A DNA stretch of 64,000 nucleotides, taken from assembly GCA_025677835.1 (NCBI GenBank), contig JAIXMR010000050.1, positions 105,513 to 169,512 of the forward strand, written 5' to 3'. Below are positions 57,975 to 64,000 of this stretch, piece by piece. The stretch is from Sporodiniella umbellata. Taxonomy: Eukaryota; Mucoromycota; Mucoromycetes; Mucorales; Rhizopodaceae. The notes below the pieces were generated by a model. The model was not told the DNA's origin. It worked only from the letters and a program-made list of their open reading frames with translations, and did not search any database. The position numbers were made by a program, and so were the translations under genes. Each line of letters opens with the position of its first letter. Within the stretch, counting starts at the first letter, position 1.

Positions 57975-60437
57975 TTATTTTGGCTTGTTATCTACAACGG
58001 CCTGTCCATGATGAGTGAGAATCACAGGTCGATTAGAAGAAGCGACAGGCAGATGTTGGCGGATGACGTCGCTGTGGTGTTGATGCGCTGAGGCATAGAT
58101 GCCCAAGCCTACGTTTGTATAGGGATGTGAGAAAGAATGACGGGGTTGGGGTAGCGACAGACTCTCTTTTGTTCTGGGTTCTGACAGTAACGAGAAGAGC
58201 AGGTCATCGTTGTTGGGTGTGGTCGCGTGGCTTGTACTCTGTCGGCTGCTGCTCTCACTCTTACTGGTCTCTTGGATCTGCGCCACCAAGGCTTCGATCT
58301 GCTCTCCTGATAATTCTGGATAGTCAGGCTTGGGTGGTTTATGTTCTCCTGGATGGGCGGTCGGCACGCCTTCTAGAAAATCCAAGGGGATTTTGGGGTA
58401 ATGAATGCCTCGGTCGATGGTCATGGCTGCCCGCCATGAGGTATGGAATAGATGATCATGATATTGGTTGTTATAGATGGTATGCGTAGGTGCGGACACA
58501 TTGGGTGTAATGTATGATTTGGTTTTGACATGGATGGGCCATGCATTCGTGCGCTGTATCTCCTCTTGTTGTAGTACAAATGGATCCAGCATGTCGTAGA
58601 TGACTTCCTCGCCCGTCGAAACCGCAGGGCTCTCGCTCAACAGATGGCCCAACCGTGTCGTGAATTCATGGATAGTTGAATACAGGCTGTTTCTAGATAC
58701 CAGAAGAATCTGCAGTAGCTGCATAGACTGCTGAAACATATACCTCGCATGCCGCGCCAGGCTGAGTGATTCGCTTGTCGAGTATTTTAATTGGTTTCGG
58801 ATCGCTTCCATGGAGCTATTTAGAATAAATGTGTAGTTTAAAACCCAGTTGGTTTTCTCCGTGGAAAGAGAAACAAGCCGGATAATGTTGGTGGAGACGG
58901 TAATCGATCTTTGCTGGACAAGCTTATTGCTCGAGTTTGTGTAAGGCTTGAGCAAAATGAGCTCGATTAGGTTGTACAGTAGATGAAGTTGGCAGACCAT
59001 CGCATTCCGAGGTGGATTGGGCGGTGGAATAGGTGGAATCACACACGCTGTCGTTGTCCATTGCAAATGGGGCGGTAGAGAACGCAGCCAATGAATTAGC
59101 TCGTTGTCAGAATGACAGGGCGACATGGGGTGGTCTATCATCATGTTTTGTTGTTCTGGCTGTAGTAGTCGCTCGCCCATCTGTAGTAGCTTAATGCTCG
59201 ATACAAATACCTCTAGTATCTCATGTTCCGTCACATTGTCTCCTGGCTGTAGTAGCGGTAAATCTAGCTGTATATCTTTTTGTCGTATCACCCACGGTTG
59301 CCCTGACTGGATATGAACCAGTTTATCTAGGTAGTAACAGCCCCAGCATACCCGCTTTCTCAACTCTAATATCTCAACGTTCCACTCGTTGTTGTCGTCA
59401 AAATCCCCACTGTAGTTCTTGGTCAGCCCGAGATCAAAACACATCTGAAAGGCCATGGCGCTATAGATACTACTCTTGGTCTTTTCGTTGTTGCCATCGT
59501 AAAGACTCATCAGTGCCAATGCAATCACTGTGCTCAACCGCGGATGATCTAGCGCATGGTCCAGTAGGTTTTTGGCGTGCCGAAAGTAACCATCGGCTAA
59601 ATGTAGATTAGGCTTGGCCTGGTACTGAGCGCCTAGGGCAAAGATAATATAGAGTAGGAGTGGCTGTGTTAACTCTCCTCCATCTTTGGACTCAAACTGT
59701 TTCAAAAATAGCTTTCGAGGCAAAATGGGGAAAGTTGAGTAACCATACTTAAAATAGAGCGTAATCCATTGTTCCTGAGTAGGCTTGGACGGTAGTTCGA
59801 CAGAAGGTGTCACCAAATCAGTTGTAGGCTTTATTTTCAGTTTACGCTCATCAACTTCCCATTTCCCCTCTTTTCCTTCGCCTGGTAACATGCTGGATAA
59901 TTTGTCAAGCATGTCGGCTGTTTTCTGCTTTTCCAAATTCTGATTGTTTTTCTGCTTACTTTTCTTTGTTGGCTCTTTGGGAAGATCTTCAGGATGGGTC
60001 ATCTTTGATGCTGCTGCTGCTTCAGCGTCAATTGATCCATCTATTGAAAAGCTACAAGGTCTTTTGCGAGCTGTAAATAAATGGGGTTGATAAACCTTTT
60101 CCATGTGTTTTGTTTCTAATCTATCTCGTTTTACCTTTGCACTTTACAAAAAAAAAAAAAAAGGCCGAGCAAAGAAAACAATCATGTAAGCTTAAATTTG
60201 TCAAGCGATAAGGTTGTAGCATAATCGCTATTTTACCTGCATACAAGGCTGCACTCCATCGCACTATATAGATTATGAATGAGCATAGATTGCCGATGAT
60301 TTTTTATTTTTTATTTTTTCTTCTACCTTGATTTTCTTTTCTCGGCAAGTAAAACAAGCTCTTCCTACTTTGAATCTCTTTTGTCGAGGTTGAATATCTC
60401 CACTTTCTATGGCATGTTTGACAACAGATGTTGACAT
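57975..60437 (-). CDS. Zn2Cys6 fungal transcription factor with 7-nt microexon
   Basis: Exons on the minus strand 60437-60327, 60263-60237, 60141-60135 and 60070-57975 give 746 aa. The binuclear zinc cluster is split over all four exons. Splicing yields Cys28-x2-Cys31-x6-Cys38-x5-Cys44-x2-Cys47-x6-Cys54, a perfect Zn2Cys6. Exon 3 is only TGCAAAG, supplying Cys47, Lys48 and one base. A Lys-rich linker follows, then the fungal transcription-factor regulatory domain (about 150-500) with FALGAQYQ, RHAKNLLDHALD, and RKRVCWGCYYLDKL. The C-terminus is Ser/Pro/His-rich. Target genes cannot be read from sequence. The ATG at 60435-60437 is the first in frame; a frame scan alone would start wrongly inside intron 3 and lose the DNA-binding domain. 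Confidence 0.92.
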
Positions 60438-60564
60438 TATAAAATTCCAAATAAGAAAAAAAAAAAAAAAAAAAAAAAATTGAAAATTTGTAATTTATCT
60501 CTCAACTCTTGTCGCTTTCTTTTTGCCCTCTTTCATTTTATTTTAATTCTAAAAAAAGAAAAAT

Positions 60565-62249
60565 TTAAGTACCGCTGTACTGGATAAACTCTTGTCTATC
60601 AAACGAGTCCTGGTCTTTTTCGTCAGGTTTATGGATCTCTTGTTTCCATGGAGACGGTACGGTAGAAACCAAAGTATTGGAGGTGGCAATCGTGTCGGAG
60701 CGGGTAGGTGGATCTCTGGGTTCAGTCGGCACATGTTTTCGCTGAACGTAGAACAGATAGAGAACAATCAGAATGAGCAGGAAAACAACTATGCCTCCAG
60801 TCACTGCACCAGCAATGATCACCACCGAGTTGTCATCACCGGCTTTATCTTTGCTCTCTTTAAGATTAGTGGGTGTATAGACTGAAGTCCAGCTCCAGGT
60901 ATTAATATCCAGCACTTCAATGTCAGACATCACTGTAAGCGTTGTGGAAACAGCGGTAAATCCAAAAGCGACAATCATATTGGTGCCCACAAGCGTCGCT
61001 GTGGATAGGTTTAAGTCTTATTCACATTATTTTTGTTTGGATGATTACCTGTATGCTAGAAAGAATAAGACATGTTTGTTTGGAAAATAAAATAAAAAAG
61101 TACTTACATCTGCTCTTCCCTGAACAGCTGCATTTGTGTTTTTTACCATCCATTTCCAAGTACGTGTATCTAAGACTGCAACGTCATTAAAGACATGATA
61201 ACCATCATATCCACCATAACTATTATTCCGTTTTTTTTTTTGTTTTTGTTTTGTTTTTTGTTTTTGTTTTGTTTTTGTATGTATTTTTTATTGTTTATTT
61301 TTCTGCTTTTAAGAAAAGAAAAGTTGGATAAATACAATCAACGCTTACTTACATTAAAATTGAATATCCATCAGGCATCAGCACTTGACTATGGCTACTT
61401 CGATTGGCTGGCATTTCATCTTGGTCAGCAGAGATATGCGTCCAGTTGAATGCCACTGTATTAAATATCCAAATATCTCCCATGGATATCGCATCGCCCG
61501 AGAGACCATCGAATCCGCCTAGGATCACAATCCTTCCTCCTTCAATCAACGTCTGCGTATGTCCATACCGAGGTGGCGGACTGATTTTGAGAGGAATCAA
61601 TGTCGAATTCTCTGCATGTATGGTATCTAATCGATACATGTTGGCTGGAAAACGTGCTGTACGAGTTTTTGCTGTGCGTTTTCCACCCCAGATCTATCGG
61701 AATTAGAGCTATGTCTGTGCTGTGAGTGACTTACAAAAGTAACGCCGTGACTTGTGGATGTACATCCAGCTCCTTGTCGGCTCAATCGATTGCCTCTCGG
61801 TAAAGTAAATGAATTCCATCTACCCAGATCGATATCGTAGCTGTATGCTTTGGGCTCTTCATCCAGTACCATCTGACTAGGCATCACTCCCCCCATAATA
61901 ATCATATTTCCTTCATGAACTCCACCCAAGAAAGCTACATGCGCTTGAACCGACGGTCCACCCAAAGAGGCCTGAGGACCCGAAGGTGGGCTCCAGGGTG
62001 GATTGGTAAGCTCAAACGAACTGTGGATCGGCAAGACGGCTAAGTCGGATAAGTGATGCGTGTTGTTATCATTAATAGATCCATCCCCTCCATAAAAATA
62101 TAAACTGTCTTTTGGTTATTAGTTTGCAATAAATACAGAAACAAGCATTTTTACCTGTCGTTCAACAAAACGGCAGAATGACCAAATCTTCCAATCGCAG
62201 TATAACATGCCGCACACCTTACTAATAAAAAAAGTAAAGCAATTGTCAT
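60565..62249 (-). CDS. Kelch-repeat type I membrane protein
   Basis: Exons on the minus strand 62249-62155, 62104-61735, 61693-61353, 61219-61108, 61055-61049 and 60998-60565 give 452 aa. A signal peptide (TIALLFLLVRCAAC) is followed by Kelch blades such as RFGHSAVLLNDSLYFYGG, GHTQTLIEGGRIVILGG and the spliced RADHTATLVGTNMIVAFG. One transmembrane segment lies at about 367-391 (IIAGAVTGGIVVFLLILIVL), and the basic/Pro/Ser cytoplasmic tail is about 60 residues. Exon 5 is a 7-nt microexon (CATACAG), which completes the H-T-A of the blade. Such proteins with an extracellular propeller are common in Mucoromycota, with unknown ligands; a surface or vacuolar receptor or adhesion role is guesswork. 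Confidence 0.85.
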
Positions 62250-62347
62250 AACGAACCTCAGAAAAAAAAAAAAAAAAAAAAAAATAGGGAAAGGACAAAG
62301 ACAAAGTAAAGGAAACAGTGAGAAAAAAAAACCCTCCTTCAGTGCCG

Positions 62348-62355
62348 TTTATATA
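62348..62355 (-). promoter_or_regulatory. TATA box of Kelch gene
   Basis: TATATAAA on the minus strand, 99 bp upstream of the Kelch ATG. Confidence 0.55.
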
Positions 62356-62380
62356 GCGTATAGCCGTTTTTATTAAAACT

Positions 62381-62584
62381 TCAGTGATGGATCCCCATTC
62401 TTTTGTTCATTTCTTTCTTTCTCACTTGTGCTTCAGTTTGAACATTGTCTTCCTTTGTCTTTTCCTTTCTTTGTTTAGCGTTTTCTTTTAAGCTACATTC
62501 GATTCTTTTCTCCTCCATGCATTTCTTAAAAGACTTGACATCCTCTGCTGTAATAGTGGCAGCTGTTGGAGATCTGTGAAGCAT
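62381..62584 (-). CDS. Small hypothetical ORF of 67 aa
   Basis: Frame beginning with ATG (MLHRSPTAATITAEDVKSFK) and rich in Lys/Glu, with two Cys seven residues apart. A TTTAG acceptor-like sequence lies just upstream, so it may be the last exon of a spliced gene. No family is recognised. It is weakly supported: composition is protein-like but the ORF is short and the TATA box of the Kelch gene overlaps its downstream side. Confidence 0.3.
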   Translation of the reverse strand: MLHRSPTAATITAEDVKSFKKCMEEKRIECSLKENAKQRKEKTKEDNVQTEAQVRKKEMNKRMGIHH

Positions 62585-64000
62585 AAAAGACTAAAAAAAA
62601 AAAAAAATTTAGCCGAGAAATTTCTCCTTTTTTTTTCTTTTCTTAGGCACTACCTTGCTTTATGTTTAGTCTCAAAGCGATTGCTTGGCTACAGTGAACT
62701 CTGTTAAACTCCCAAAACGTTTTCAAGAGCCTAAAGCCCTTACAAAAAATTCGATTTTAGAATGCTTTTCGTAATCCAGATTCTATTAGTTCCTCGTAGT
62801 TGTTTAAGTTTCCTTACCCCTAAAAAGTAACTCCCCAAGCATTAAGAGTTATCAATTGATCCAGGTAAAGTTTAAAGGTATCCTTTTATTTGTTGACATC
62901 TATTTTTTTTTATTACTCCCAAACACTTTGAATAGTAAGCTGTAACCCAAAAGCTCTTACAAAAAAAAGAAACATGGCTGATTAAAACCATACTGTACAC
63001 TACTTCTGTACCGACAGAATCCTTTTCTTGCACAGGCAGTACATGCTCTATAGAGTCACACCAATACAACCTCATATAACAAGCCATGGTCAAATAATTG
63101 CATTAACAGTTTTACTCCAGATGGTATTATCTGTGATTACAGAAATCCAAAATCGGGTGGAAAAAGCTTCAATAGCCATATTTTCAATGAGTTGAACTAG
63201 AATGCTGGATACAACACAATCCTCTCATAAAAGTTCATCCTTGGGCGAATTTAAATTCAGAATAGAATTTGTTCTGTCGTCTCTTGATATGAACCATGTC
63301 ACAACTAAATCTAAAAGAAAGATTAGAGTCGTCAGTAAACACAGACAACTTATTATAACGTTGAATAAAAACCAAACTTGATTAAACTACATAAGTCCCT
63401 TCTCAACCGAGGCTTTGAAACGGCTAACACTAGTTATCTAGTTCAATTTAAGCTACTCAATCAGCTCTTATAATTTTTAGACAGTGCCCGAAAAAAGTGA
63501 GATTTAAGAAACGTTTATATAATTTTTTTTTTCTCCAGTCTAAACTAAATAGAATATTGGATACTCATAAAATCCAAGGTTTGGTAAGCATACTAAGTAG
63601 ATCGCTTTTTGGTCATATTACTTAGTTTGCGAAAATTTTATGTATTAGGCTCCCTATTAGCCTTTTAACATTACACACCAATATGTACTTAGACTCAAAG
63701 GTTTCAGAATATTCTGTAGCTATCGATAGCGGTAGCGAAGTTTAGAGAATACATAGTTAGCTCTTAAAGTAGCATCGATATTTAGCCCCCATATCTACAG
63801 AGCTTTGTTCTTGCTATCTTAACAGCCTAAAAAATACTTGGGGTTGCTACCATATAATCAGTAGAGTATATCGGTCGTTTATCTTCAAATTAGCAATACA
63901 AAAACCTTACGACGGTATGCGCATGTCCGTTTAATAAATACAAAAGAAAAGCTCCCCATATAAATAGAATGAACCTCTTTTTTGTGGCTGCATTTGGCAG
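62585..64000. other. Terminal AT-rich region without recognised gene
   Basis: About 1.4 kb. The frame 63093-62872 (-) is short and lacks conserved features. No RNA gene or repeat family seen. Confidence 0.5.

Noticed and set aside
60071..60104. ATG at 60104 as start of the Zn2Cys6 regulator
   Set aside because: It lies in intron 3. Using it would discard five of six zinc-cluster cysteines, whereas the spliced upstream exons restore a perfect motif.

Overview
This window reads as nuclear DNA of a filamentous early-diverging fungus, most probably Mucoromycota. The evidence is short spliceosomal introns (46-120 nt, GT-AG, frequent CTAAC/CTGAC branch sites), AT-rich spacers full of poly-A/T runs and dinucleotide repeats, and a fungal gene set (Cdc24, EFR3, fungal SREBP, Zn2Cys6 regulator, DSS1-type mitochondrial RNase). 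The species assignment is inference. I saw no operons, CRISPR arrays, rRNA genes or convincing tRNA genes.

Layout. 1-7.4 kb: 3' end of the class III PI3-kinase gene VPS34 (+), then Cdc24 RhoGEF, ribosomal protein uL18/RPL5 and an Alba/RPP25-like protein (all -). 8.4-15.7 kb: mitochondrial exoribonuclease DSS1 (+), chaperonin CCT5 (+), IMP dehydrogenase (-). 17.4-24.5 kb: a RING/LON-like protein (-), WDR75/UTP17 (-) sharing a 213-bp divergent promoter with a PRCC-like gene (+), and a senescence-domain (spartin-like) gene (-). 25.9-34.8 kb: EFR3 (+, 13 exons), a secreted HExxH protein (+), a SAM methyltransferase (-) and SDE2 (-). 35.9-44.2 kb: one intact cytochrome P450 followed by about 6.5 kb of gene-poor AT-rich DNA that holds a decayed P450 copy. 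44.3-62.6 kb: sulfate permease with a one-base frame break (+), SREBP-type bHLH membrane factor (+), a Kin4-like kinase (-), an orphan gene (-), an Rck2/Srk1-like kinase (-), an orphan gene (+), a peroxisomal Pcs60-type acyl-CoA ligase (-), a Zn2Cys6 regulator (-), a Kelch membrane protein (-) and a small ORF (-). The last 1.4 kb shows no gene.

Functionally these are mostly unlinked housekeeping genes. Some fall in shared processes: phosphoinositide biology (VPS34; EFR3 as PI4-kinase anchor), polarity (Cdc24), ribosome production (RPL5, WDR75), RNA processing (RPP25-like, DSS1, PRCC, SDE2), stress or sterol signalling (Rck2-like, Kin4-like, SREBP).

The most notable sequence-level results come from splicing every gene by hand. 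There are microexons of 7, 7, 8 and 13 nt, two probable ATG-only first exons, two stop-free introns of 3n length that a simple ORF scan reads as protein insertions, a collinear P450 relic with stops, and a frame break in the permease STAS domain. I found no clear undescribed multi-gene system. The least understood items are the HExxH secreted protein, two orphan genes and the RING/LON-like protein whose two RINGs each lack one metal ligand.
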